Of a stretch of 6,516 nucleotides of DNA, positions 1-6,458 are shown piece after piece. The stretch's first letter is position 1. Each line of letters starts with the position of its first letter. The notes below the pieces were generated by a model. It was not told the DNA's origin and ran no database searches. It saw nothing but the letters and a program-made list of their open reading frames with translations. The DNA comes from Rhodospirillaceae bacterium (GTDB taxonomy: Bacteria; Pseudomonadota; Alphaproteobacteria; Rhodospirillales_A; Casp-alpha2), in the NCBI GenBank assembly GCA_003488105.1, contig DNMS01000386.1:490-7005 (forward strand), given 5' to 3'. The position numbers were made by a program, and so were the translations under genes.

Positions 1-1556
1 GCGGGGCGGCCATGGGGCTGCCGCGTCACCCAGCGGAACAGCAAAACGCCGAGCACGAGGAACATCAAATCAAAGGACAGCACCGCCCCTTGTCCCTGGA
101 CCACGGCATCCGCCCAGTCCAAGCCGCCCATGGCCATGCGCACAATTGGCAAAACGATGCAGGCGGCGCCGAGCAAACGCCGGAACCGCTGTATCAGGCC
201 GCTGCCGTTGCCCGCGAAGACACCGACCGCGATACAGGCGAGGGCGCCCAGGACAAAGCCCATCGGTGTCCAGTAGAAGGGATCGGCGGCCGGCAGGGAC
301 AGGAAGAAGCCATAGGCCGCCGCCGTCATGGCGAACGGCAATCCGTAGGCGGTGATCGTGACCGCGCGCCCGAAGCCGCGCCACAGGGCGGCCTCTTCGC
401 GCCGACGCACCCAAAGCTGCATTCCCGACAGGATCACGTAACACATGGCGGCGCCCAGACCGACCCACACGGCCTTGGATAGGGTGCCCGCGAAATCGCC
501 CGTGTGCAGGGGCCAGATCAGTTCATAAAGCGCGTTGCCCGCCGACGGTTGCCGACCGACCCGGGGTTTGACGCTCAGGAACCGGCCGTCCGTGCCGTCG
601 AACACGTTGCGCACCCAGGCCAGTGTTCCTTGTGGCGGCATGTGCCAGAGGTTGATGCGGGCATCGGCGCGGCCGTAGTGGTCAACCACGAGGAAGCGGA
701 CCGGCGTGCCGGTCAGGGCCGTGGACCGGGCGATCACGGCATCGAGATCGACCAGGGCGGCCGGGCGCGGATCGGGTGTCACGGCGGGCTCGTAAAGAGT
801 TTCGCGCATCGCCTTCTGGTCGCCGCCGAAGGCGACCTGCGATATCAGGGGCAGGGAGACCGTGGCCGCAAAACTGAAGAATGAGCCGGTAAATCCCAGA
901 AGAAACGCGAACAGCAGGCCCCAACTTGCGGCCAGGACATGACGGTCGCGGGCCGTGACGAGGCGGTAACCCGGCCGGGTGGCGACAAACAGATCGCGGA
1001 TCAGATGGCGGTGCATGAGAAAGCCGGTGACCCCCGCCGCCATCATGGACAGCCCCAGGATTCCGGTCAGGATCAGGCCCCAAGGCCGTGGAACGTAGAG
1101 CTGCACATGCAGGTCGACGAGAAAGTCCTCGAGCGCGCTGGCTTCGAACCATTCCGGTTTCGTGAACACGAACCCTTCGTTGCGCGCCAATTCCGCGCCC
1201 GTCGCGCCATCAAGCCGGAACAGGGTGCCGTAATTTTCAATCCTCCCACTTTCCGGATTACGGGCATGGGCATGGGGAAACACGTTCAGGTCGCCCTTGG
1301 CCGTTGCCCAGATGGCGATTTCTTCAAGGTACCCCTTGGTCATCCGTTCCGCGATGGGCCGGACCTTGCCGTCGAGACCGCCTGCCAGCGGGGCGTGATT
1401 TTTGGCGCCGCCGACGGACCATTCGGCAATTTCGTGGGCGAATACGGCGACCGTGCCGGTGGCGACGACGGCGTAAAGCAGCAGGCCCAGGACCGTTCCG
1501 GACCAGCCGTGCACGGCGGTCAGGCGTTTCAGCTGGGATTGCGAAAGGGATTTCAT
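1..1556 (-). CDS. PepSY-type inner-membrane protein, candidate siderophore reductase (C-terminus beyond window)
   Basis: The frame is open from ATG 1556-1554 to the window edge: 518 codons with no stop, so the gene is partial only because the window ends. A GGAAG lies 8 bases before the start. Predicted helices are at about 18-41, 158-181, 206-230, 359-383, 397-420, 428-449, 458-475 and 489-510. The loops at 42-157 and 231-358 would be periplasmic, and the RRR at 384-386 after helix 4 fits positive-inside. Family-typical features are HGWSG (15-19) leading into helix 1, DLH (148-150) before helix 2, RDRH (203-206) before helix 3 and PLHTGD (349-354) before helix 4. This is the PepSY-associated membrane family (PiuB/FoxB-like) often found downstream of siderophore receptors; P. 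aeruginosa FoxB is described as a heme-binding siderophore reductase. The gene begins 40 bases after the small membrane gene, probably in one transcript. The family call is firm; the reductase role is inferred. Confidence 0.88.
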   Translation of the reverse strand, partial: MKSLSQSQLKRLTAVHGWSGTVLGLLLYAVVATGTVAVFAHEIAEWSVGGAKNHAPLAGGLDGKVRPIAERMTKGYLEEIAIWATAKGDLNVFPHAHARNPESGRIENYGTLFRLDGATGAELARNEGFVFTKPEWFEASALEDFLVDLHVQLYVPRPWGLILTGILGLSMMAAGVTGFLMHRHLIRDLFVATRPGYRLVTARDRHVLAASWGLLFAFLLGFTGSFFSFAATVSLPLISQVAFGGDQKAMRETLYEPAVTPDPRPAALVDLDAVIARSTALTGTPVRFLVVDHYGRADARINLWHMPPQGTLAWVRNVFDGTDGRFLSVKPRVGRQPSAGNALYELIWPLHTGDFAGTLSKAVWVGLGAAMCYVILSGMQLWVRRREEAALWRGFGRAVTITAYGLPFAMTAAAYGFFLSLPAADPFYWTPMGFVLGALACIAVGVFAGNGSGLIQRFRRLLGAACIVLPIVRMAMGGLDWADAVVQGQGAVLSFDLMFLVLGVLLFRWVTRQPHGRP

Positions 1557-1596
1557 CGTTGGGGCTTCCGTCGCTGTTTGATACGGCTGGGGCGCG

Positions 1597-1899
1597 TCAT
1601 ATCCATCCGGTAAAGGCCATGGCGGCTGTCAGTCCGCAGACGGCGGCGGTGCCGCAGATCACGGCAACACAGCGCAGAAGGCTTTCCTCCACGCAGGCAT
1701 AAACGAAGACCACGGCCCAGATCAGCGGCACCAGGATCAGGGGAAAGACGGTGTTGTCGATTCCGGCGGCTCCCTTGGGCAGCCAGATCGGCATGGCCAT
1801 GGCGAACAGAAGGGCCGCCGCCACCGCGCCGGGGCCGGCCAACAGCCAGCGGGTCAACCGGGGACGCGCATCCAGGGCGCGGCGCAGACGTTCCGTCAT
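1597..1899 (-). CDS. small three-helix membrane protein, DUF3649-like
   Basis: A 100-residue ORF from ATG 1899-1897 to TGA 1599-1597. A basic N-terminus (R5, R6, R12, R14, R17) precedes three hydrophobic stretches at about 19-40, 51-70 and 75-97. Four cysteines (69, 77, 82, 88) lie in or near the last two. Size, helix layout and a position between a TonB receptor and a PepSY protein match the small iron-uptake-associated DUF3649 type. The similarity is judged by eye from the pattern of helix 2 followed by a short acidic/polar turn (EES, 71-73), so the family name is tentative. The frame is closed upstream by TAG at 1962-1960, so no earlier ATG is possible. No clear Shine-Dalgarno precedes the start, and a 19-codon ORF ends in an ATGA overlap with it, suggesting coupled translation. 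The function is unknown; a helper role for the PepSY protein is a guess from context. Confidence 0.75.
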   Translation of the reverse strand: MTERLRRALDARPRLTRWLLAGPGAVAAALLFAMAMPIWLPKGAAGIDNTVFPLILVPLIWAVVFVYACVEESLLRCVAVICGTAAVCGLTAAMAFTGWI

Positions 1900-1955
1900 G
1901 CGGAAAGCGCCGCCATGCGCAAAGGGCCGGTTGCTTCGTTGAATGTCGTGTTCAT
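1896..1955 (-). other. possible 19-residue leader ORF coupled to the small membrane gene
   Basis: The frame runs from ATG 1955-1953 to TGA 1898-1896 and encodes MNTTFNEATGPLRMAALSA. Its stop overlaps the start codon of the small membrane gene as ATGA. There is no strong ribosome binding site (a weak AGAG lies three bases before the ATG) and the peptide is unrecognised. It may be a chance ORF. It is listed because the downstream gene lacks its own clear ribosome binding site and would gain from coupling. Confidence 0.25.
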
Positions 1956-1992
1956 GACTCTAAGACGAATCAAACGGCCGTTGTCCTCGTGT

Positions 1993-2018
1993 CCCGGGAG
2001 AAAAAATTTTCTCCCGGG
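1993..2018. repeat. 26-bp perfect palindrome (12-bp arms) behind the receptor gene
   Basis: The arms CCCGGGAGAAAA (1993-2004) and TTTTCTCCCGGG (2007-2018) are perfectly complementary around a two-base centre. In RNA the realistic fold is an 8-bp G/C-rich stem with an A/T-rich loop or upper stem. It starts 32 bases downstream of the receptor stop. No T-run follows on the minus transcript (the next bases are ACACGAGG), so it is not a textbook intrinsic terminator. Possible roles are a 3'-end stabilising hairpin for the receptor mRNA, a partial terminator lowering expression of the two downstream genes, or a protein-binding site. Confidence 0.8.
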
Positions 2019-2049
2019 GGCGGAACAAGGCGCTGCGCGGTTCCGTGGC

Positions 2050-4527
2050 CTACCACTGGTAGGACAGATTGCCGATGACGGTCAGCGGTTCACCGGCCGT
2101 GCAAATCCCGGCGCTGTTTCGGTAATAGCAGGACCCGACATGCTGCTTGTCCAAAAGGTTTCGCGCATGCAGCCCGAAGTGCACACCCTGCCATTCGTAA
2201 TGGACCGAAGCGTCGAACAGCAGAAAGGCGGGAACGGAAAGGGTCCGGTCACCATCACCCCAATGCATGCCGCGATAGCGGACGCCAGCACCGAAGCCCA
2301 GGCCTTTGAAGGGGCCTTCCGGGATGGTGTAGTCGGCCCAGGCCGTGGCGACGTGTTTGGGTGCGGGCGCCAGAACATCACCCAGGTCGGCCGGGTCGAC
2401 GCTTTCGATGACTTCGGTTTCCATGTAGGTGTATCCGGCGGTCACGTTCAGGCCGAAGTCGAAACTCGCGACACCTTCCAGCTCAATCCCCTGGGAGCGA
2501 ACGGCGGCGGTCTGGTCCGTCGTGTTCGTTGACGGGTCCGTTTCCGTATAGTTCTGGCGCCGCAAATCGAAGGCGGCCAGCGTCACGGAACTGCGGCTGC
2601 CTTCAGGCTGGAACTTGATGCCGATTTCATATTGCTGGCCGGTTTCGGGTTTGTAGTTCTTGCTGGCCGGGTTGGTGCCGATCACGGGCGCGAAGGATTC
2701 CGCATAGCTGGCATAGGGGGCCAGCCCATTGTCGAACAGATAGACCACGCCCGCCCGGCCGGTGAAGGCGCTATCCGATTGCTGGGCAACCGCCTTGGTG
2801 AGGTGATTGATGGTTTCGGTCACCGCGCGGTCGAACCGCCCGCCCAGGGTAAAGCGCCAATGGTCACCCCATTCGATCTGATCCTGAAAATAGATGCCCG
2901 TTTGGCTGCGCGTGAAGTCCTTGTTGATGATGATGTTTCCCTCGGACGTCTGCGTGCCGTAGACCGGGGCGAAAACGTCGATCGACGTCGCCGATGCGGA
3001 ACTCGCGATCTGTTCCAGATACATGAGTTGATAATCCAGCCCGGCCAGTAAGGTGTGCCTGGTGCCGGCAACGTCCAGCTTCAGCTGTGCATTACTGTCC
3101 GTGTAGACACCGTCCAGGTTGCCGAAATTGCCGTAGACGCTGCGCGACAATGTCCGGTTGCCGTCGAACCCCGAGCCGTAAACAACGACATCGTCCAGAT
3201 CGACGTTGTTGTAGCGCAGTTTGTGGCTGAGCTTCAGGCGTTCGCCCACGTCGTGCGAGACTTCGTATCCGATGGCGTATTCCGTCCGGTCGACCCGGTC
3301 GATATCCGGCTCGCCGACGAAGCGGCTGAGCGGAACCTCACCGTTCGCATTCGCGACCACCGTCCCGGACCTGGGAAGGGCCTGGGAGTTCTTGGTCTTG
3401 TCCTGCTGGTAATGGCTGAACACCGTCACGGTCGTGTTCTTCGACGGCTGCCAGCTCACCTGTGGGGCAAACCAGTATCGGTCGTCCTCGATGAAGTCGA
3501 TGAAGGTGTCGCTGTCGCGGTAGAGGCCAGTAAAGCGATACGAGAACTGCTTGGCCTCGTCGATCGCCCCTGCGAAATCGAACTTGCCCTGATACCGGTC
3601 GAAATCACCGCCTTCAAAGTGGACGATGTTGATGGGGTCCGTCGTCGGGCGCTTGGAGACATAGTTGACCAGTCCGCCGGGTGATCCCTGTCCGTAGAGC
3701 ACGGAGGCCGGGCCGCGCGGGACTTCGACCCGTTCCGCGCCCCAGGGTTCCGGGTTGTAGCTGACGATGTAATCGGGGAAGGTCAGCGCCAGACCATCCT
3801 GGAAAATGCCGTTGGTCGTTGCGTTCAATCCGCGCATGCGCAGGTCGGTATAGCGCGGCTCGTTGCCATACGGCTGCGGGTCGACGCCCGGGGTATAGCG
3901 CAACACCTCGTTGATCTTGTTGACGTTGCGGGCGTCCATCTGGTCGCGGGTGATGACCGAGATCGATTGCGGGGTTTCGATCAGCGGCGTGTCGGTCTTG
4001 GACGCGGACATGCTGCGTTTCGCGACATAGCCGGCAACGGCGCCGCTGGCCTTTTCCCCCCGGCCCTCGACGGTCACGGGGTTCATGGTCATGACGTCGC
4101 CATTGGCGCCCTTGCCGGGCAATTCGACGGTGACCGATGCGGAAGATGTATAGCGCCCGATCAGGCCGGAGCCGGCAAGCAGTTGGGTCAAGGCATCGCG
4201 CGCGGTGAAGTCGCCGACCAGCGCCGGGGCGGTCCGCTCGAACACGGCGGGCTCCGTATAGAGAACCTGAAGGCCGGTGACGGCCGAGAATTCGGCGATG
4301 GCCTGGGGCAGGGGCTTCGAGGCAATCTTGAAGGTGAAGAGATCGTCGGCCTGGGCCTTTTCGATGGTCTTGTCCGTGCCGTTGCTGGCCTGAAGTGACT
4401 CCGGCGCGGCACCGGCGGGCGTGGCCAGCGCCAGGGCCAGTAGCGACGCGCCGGTCAGCAGGGCGTACCGCGCCATTAATGTCGCCCCACGGTTCAATGC
4501 CCGGGTGGCCTGGTGTTCGTTGTTCAT
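2050..4527 (-). CDS. TonB-dependent ferric-siderophore receptor with N-terminal signalling (STN) domain
   Basis: An outer-membrane receptor that imports a ferric siderophore with TonB energy and reports ligand binding to FecR. I start it at ATG 4527-4525 (825 aa), because GGGGG at 4541-4537 lies 9 bases upstream; ATG 4557 (835 aa) has no such site. Residues 1-41 form a signal peptide ending near PAGAA. Residues about 60-137 are the STN domain found only in transducing receptors. A TonB-box-like NPVTVEG lies at 149-155. The plug spans about 175-293, with IETPQSISVITRDQM, the RGL motif and the VPRGPASVLYGQGSPGG segment. The rest is the beta-barrel, ending YQW with the usual terminal aromatic residue. 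Two cysteines (800, 809) probably bridge the last extracellular loop, as is common in siderophore receptors. Length fits FpvA/FecA relatives. The ligand cannot be read from sequence; the family match suggests a siderophore of the ferrichrome/pyoverdine-receptor class rather than heme or vitamin B12. Confidence 0.95.
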   Translation of the reverse strand: MNNEHQATRALNRGATLMARYALLTGASLLALALATPAGAAPESLQASNGTDKTIEKAQADDLFTFKIASKPLPQAIAEFSAVTGLQVLYTEPAVFERTAPALVGDFTARDALTQLLAGSGLIGRYTSSASVTVELPGKGANGDVMTMNPVTVEGRGEKASGAVAGYVAKRSMSASKTDTPLIETPQSISVITRDQMDARNVNKINEVLRYTPGVDPQPYGNEPRYTDLRMRGLNATTNGIFQDGLALTFPDYIVSYNPEPWGAERVEVPRGPASVLYGQGSPGGLVNYVSKRPTTDPINIVHFEGGDFDRYQGKFDFAGAIDEAKQFSYRFTGLYRDSDTFIDFIEDDRYWFAPQVSWQPSKNTTVTVFSHYQQDKTKNSQALPRSGTVVANANGEVPLSRFVGEPDIDRVDRTEYAIGYEVSHDVGERLKLSHKLRYNNVDLDDVVVYGSGFDGNRTLSRSVYGNFGNLDGVYTDSNAQLKLDVAGTRHTLLAGLDYQLMYLEQIASSASATSIDVFAPVYGTQTSEGNIIINKDFTRSQTGIYFQDQIEWGDHWRFTLGGRFDRAVTETINHLTKAVAQQSDSAFTGRAGVVYLFDNGLAPYASYAESFAPVIGTNPASKNYKPETGQQYEIGIKFQPEGSRSSVTLAAFDLRRQNYTETDPSTNTTDQTAAVRSQGIELEGVASFDFGLNVTAGYTYMETEVIESVDPADLGDVLAPAPKHVATAWADYTIPEGPFKGLGFGAGVRYRGMHWGDGDRTLSVPAFLLFDASVHYEWQGVHFGLHARNLLDKQHVGSCYYRNSAGICTAGEPLTVIGNLSYQW

Positions 4528-4536
4528 CCCCGTATT

Positions 4537-4541
4537 CCCCC
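4537..4541 (-). promoter_or_regulatory. ribosome binding site that decides the receptor start
   Basis: Minus-strand GGGGG, within AAGGGGGAA, lies 9 bases before ATG 4527. It can pair with the CCUCC anti-Shine-Dalgarno using one G-U pair. The alternative ATG at 4557 is preceded by A/T-rich sequence with no such motif, so the shorter protein is favoured. Confidence 0.55.
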
Positions 4542-4547
4542 TTGAGT

Positions 4548-4598
4548 TCATGTTCATATATTTAATTGCGACTAAGTAGCAAAATCATATGAACATGA
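4548..4598. repeat. 12-bp inverted repeat in the receptor leader region
   Basis: TCATGTTCATAT (4548-4559) and ATATGAACATGA (4587-4598) are perfect reverse complements separated by 27 bases. On the minus strand the second arm contains a tandem ATGAAC ATGAAC. The repeat lies just upstream of the receptor ribosome binding site. In a transcript running in from fecR it could form a 12-bp stem with a 27-base loop. As DNA it could be a two-half-site operator. The ATG at 4557 lies inside one arm, another reason to doubt it as the receptor start. Confidence 0.7.
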
Positions 4599-4621
4599 GA
4601 CGGGGCTGAAGGTTCGTTTCC
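4593..4621 (-). promoter_or_regulatory. weak candidate for an ECF (FecI-type) promoter of the receptor gene
   Basis: Minus-strand GGAAAC (4621-4616) followed after 17 bases by TCATGT (4598-4593) resembles the E. coli fecA promoter pattern GGAAAT-N17-TCCTTT (5/6 and 4/6 matches). A second reading pairs the same -35 with CGTCTC (4602-4597), but its 13-base spacer is short for ECF promoters. The position, between the FecR and receptor genes, is where FecI-type sigmas act. This is pattern matching by eye only. Confidence 0.3.
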
Positions 4622-4676
4622 CCCAGTGCTGCCGGCATAATTTTTCATGCCCTTCGGTGGCGGGCGCGGCGCGGCT

Positions 4677-5642
4677 TTAATGCAGCACGACGAGAAAGCC
4701 TGTGATGCGTGTTGCGCTGAGGGGCAGGGTGTCCGTGATGGCGCGAAGCGCCGCGCCGGGGTTGTCCGTGCGGAATACTCCGCTGACCTTGAGGTCGCGC
4801 AGTGCGTCCTTGGCGATCACGATGCGGCCCGGGCTGTAACGATTGATTTCGGCAACCACGCTGGACAACGGCGTGTCATAGAACACGAACTGTTCGCGCA
4901 GCCAGGCAGTCACGGCGGTCCGGTCGAAGGGCTTCGGCGGCGAGACCCCCGCCGCCGTCAACTGGGCGCTCTCCCCCGGCGCCAGGGTCAAGGCCTCACC
5001 GGGCATGCTGCCGGTCAGGTTGACCCGGCCTTCGGTCAGACTGACGTCGGCCTTGCCGTCGGCGATGCGCAGGTTGAACCGCGTACCGGTCACGCGGACG
5101 GTGCCCATGGGGGTGTCGACCGTAAACGGGCGGGCGGCATCCGGCGCGACATCGAACCAGGCTTCCCCCCTGAACAGACGGACATGACGGCCGTCATCGG
5201 CCATGTCGACGGCGATCGCCGTGTCGGTGTTCAGGGTGATGCGGCTGCCGTCGGCAAGGTCAATGGGGGTGCGCATGCCGATTGACGTTATGTGATCGCT
5301 TTGCAGGCGGACCGCGATGTCGTCGCGCCACAACAGCCCGGCCCCCAGTAGGATCATCAGGGCCGCGGCGGCGGCAAGGCCGCGCAGGGGGCGTTGCCGC
5401 CGGGTGGTGCGGGTTCGTCCGATTTCCGTATCGGCCAGCTTGCGGGCAGGCAGTTCCAGCCGTCCCCACAGGCATTCAGCCTCGGCGAAGGCGGCTTCGT
5501 GCCGTGGATCGGCGGCAAGCCATGCTTGAAAAGCAGCCGCGTCCGCGTCCCGTTCGCGCAGGCGCGTCAGCCACGAAACGGCCTGTGCGAAAATCGCGTC
5601 GTCCGGGGACTGAGGGGTGGAATGATCCTGATCGTCGGTCAT
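4677..5642 (-). CDS. FecR-type anti-sigma factor / transmembrane signal transducer
   Basis: An inner-membrane regulator that keeps the ECF sigma in check and relays the receptor signal across the membrane. ATG 5642-5640 gives 321 aa, with AGG five bases upstream; an in-frame TTG at 5663 would add 7 residues but has no ribosome binding site. The N-terminal cytoplasmic DUF4880-type domain (about 15-62) carries the spaced tryptophans W24, W41 and W59 typical of the sigma-binding part. A basic patch (76-87) precedes a single membrane helix (about 88-105). The periplasmic FecR domain follows (about 117-212, with DGSRITLNTDT and VTGTRFN). The C-terminal DUF4974/STN-like domain (about 250-320) is the expected contact for the receptor STN. 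The domain set is complete and the length normal. It lies between the sigma and receptor genes, so its partners are almost certainly those neighbours. The gap to the sigma gene, 145 bases, is wider than usual for fecI-fecR pairs. Confidence 0.95.
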   Translation of the reverse strand: MTDDQDHSTPQSPDDAIFAQAVSWLTRLRERDADAAAFQAWLAADPRHEAAFAEAECLWGRLELPARKLADTEIGRTRTTRRQRPLRGLAAAAALMILLGAGLLWRDDIAVRLQSDHITSIGMRTPIDLADGSRITLNTDTAIAVDMADDGRHVRLFRGEAWFDVAPDAARPFTVDTPMGTVRVTGTRFNLRIADGKADVSLTEGRVNLTGSMPGEALTLAPGESAQLTAAGVSPPKPFDRTAVTAWLREQFVFYDTPLSSVVAEINRYSPGRIVIAKDALRDLKVSGVFRTDNPGAALRAITDTLPLSATRITGFLVVLH

Positions 5643-5787
5643 TTGAACCTGTTGCGGGGTCAACGGGGTGCCGGGTCGGCGGGTCTATGCGGGGCTTCTT
5701 AAGGATAAGACGGTTGGCGGCCGGAAAATCCCCCATGATATCCGCGAGCCGGTTTTCGGGGCCAGCCCATCTGGGGCGTTGGGGCGG
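5643..5787. other. sigma-FecR intergenic gap with no clear element
   Basis: The 145 bases are GC-rich apart from a short stretch around the CTTAAG near 5700. I see no convincing promoter, Fur site, tRNA or terminator; the best hairpin is a 4-bp GCCC/GGGC stem just after the sigma stop. Frames crossing it do not extend either neighbour: a TAG closes the FecR frame shortly upstream of its TTG codon at 5663. Confidence 0.5.
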
Positions 5788-6315
5788 TCACACGTCGCGC
5801 CCGGCATCGCGCAGGCGCCGGCGGCAATGGACCATGGCGCGGGCGATATGTTTTTCCACGGTTTTGTCGGAAATGCCCAAGGTCTGGGCGACCTGTCGCA
5901 TGGTCAGGCCGCGTCCGCGGTACAGCAGGAAGACCTCGCGGCATTTATCGGGAAGTTCCGCAACTGCCTGGGTCAGGATATGCCATTCCTGCCGCGACGA
6001 GACGACATCGTCGGGGGCGGGGCTTGGGCTTTCGAGGTGCGCCAGCATCCCGTCGTCGGCATCGCCATCGACCCAGGTTTCCCGGCGCCGGTTTCGGCGC
6101 ATATGGTCGATCGCCAGATTTCTCGCCATGCGATACAGATAGGCCCGGGGGTTGTCGGGCATGACGGCGCCGGATGTGGTCGCGCGAATCCAGGTTTCCT
6201 GGACCACGTCTTCGGCGATGGCGAGCGACCCCGTCCGCCGCTGGATGAAGCGGCGAAGTTCCTCGTAATAGATCTCCGCAGCTTGGGCCAGGGAGTGGAA
6301 CGGACGTGCCGTCAT
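5788..6315 (-). CDS. ECF RNA polymerase sigma factor, FecI type
   Basis: A group IV sigma factor expected to direct transcription of the receptor operon once released by FecR. The start ATG 6315-6313 gives 175 aa, the usual FecI length; extending to the TTG at 6459 would add 48 residues with no sigma-like sequence and run through the Fur box. Region 2 covers about 14-80, including AEDVVQETWIRA (34-45) and the RAYLYRMARNLAIDHMRR stretch (57-74) for core and -10 contact. Region 4 covers about 108-168, with ELPDKCREVFLLYR (120-133) and a helix-turn-helix (137-161, LTMRQVAQTLGISDKTVEKH) for -35 recognition. No extra C-terminal domain is present. The ribosome binding site is weak, and an 11-codon ORF overlaps the start by ATGA. 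The upstream Fur box predicts iron repression. The target promoter is probably in the gap before the receptor gene. Confidence 0.94.
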   Translation of the reverse strand: MTARPFHSLAQAAEIYYEELRRFIQRRTGSLAIAEDVVQETWIRATTSGAVMPDNPRAYLYRMARNLAIDHMRRNRRRETWVDGDADDGMLAHLESPSPAPDDVVSSRQEWHILTQAVAELPDKCREVFLLYRGRGLTMRQVAQTLGISDKTVEKHIARAMVHCRRRLRDAGRDV

Positions 6316-6347
6316 GTTGCCGGTCCGTGGTCGTCGGTCATCTTCAT
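6312..6347 (-). other. possible 11-residue leader ORF coupled to the sigma gene
   Basis: ATG 6347-6345 to TGA 6314-6312 encodes MKMTDDHGPAT, and its stop overlaps the sigma ATG as ATGA. AGG lies four bases before its first ATG. The sigma gene itself has no good ribosome binding site, so re-initiation after this ORF would explain its translation. It could also be chance. Confidence 0.3.
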
Positions 6348-6443
6348 TCGGCCTGGTCGTGTCGTGATGTGTGCAGGCAAGGCATGGGCTGAACAGGCGG
6401 TTCCGGGAAGCCGGTCCCGCAACCGCCGACAGCCTACAATTGA

Positions 6444-6458
6444 TGAGAATGATTCTCA
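6444..6458 (-). promoter_or_regulatory. Fur box upstream of the sigma gene
   Basis: TGAGAAT-G-ATTCTCA on the plus strand is a perfect 7-1-7 inverted repeat. It agrees with the Fur core TGATAATNATTATCA at every position except one symmetrical base per arm. It lies about 128 bases upstream of the sigma ATG, where Fur with Fe2+ would block transcription. Neither the -35/-10 pair nor the start site could be assigned with confidence. The flanking A/T content (AATTGA before, ATAACG after) fits a promoter in otherwise GC-rich DNA. Confidence 0.85.

Noticed and set aside
682..1152. Minus-strand ORFs in other frames inside the PepSY gene (also 70-468 and 1073-1273)
   Set aside because: The true frame from 1556 to the window edge is unbroken for 518 codons and has clear membrane helices and family motifs; these are alternative-frame readings and not evidence of a broken gene.
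939..1613. 224-codon plus-strand ORF
   Set aside because: It is antisense to the PepSY gene, shows no recognisable domain and has a composition (G, R, P, Q rich) typical of shadow frames in GC-rich DNA.
1915..2532. 205-codon plus-strand ORF over the receptor 3' end and palindrome
   Set aside because: Most of it is antisense to the receptor barrel region, and it resembles no known family.
4528..4557. Earlier receptor start at ATG 4557 adding 10 residues
   Set aside because: No Shine-Dalgarno precedes it and it lies in an inverted-repeat arm; ATG 4527 has GGGGG at a good distance and still yields a full signal peptide.
4634..4651. GGCAT/ATGCC hairpin with A/T loop after FecR as a terminator
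   Set aside because: The stem is only 5 bp and the T-run is in the loop, not after the stem, so termination is not supported.
5282..6142. 286-codon plus-strand ORF crossing FecR and sigma
   Set aside because: It is antisense to two confidently identified genes and is rich in R, S, P and A with no domain-like pattern. The overlapping 5668-6462 frame is rejected for the same reason.
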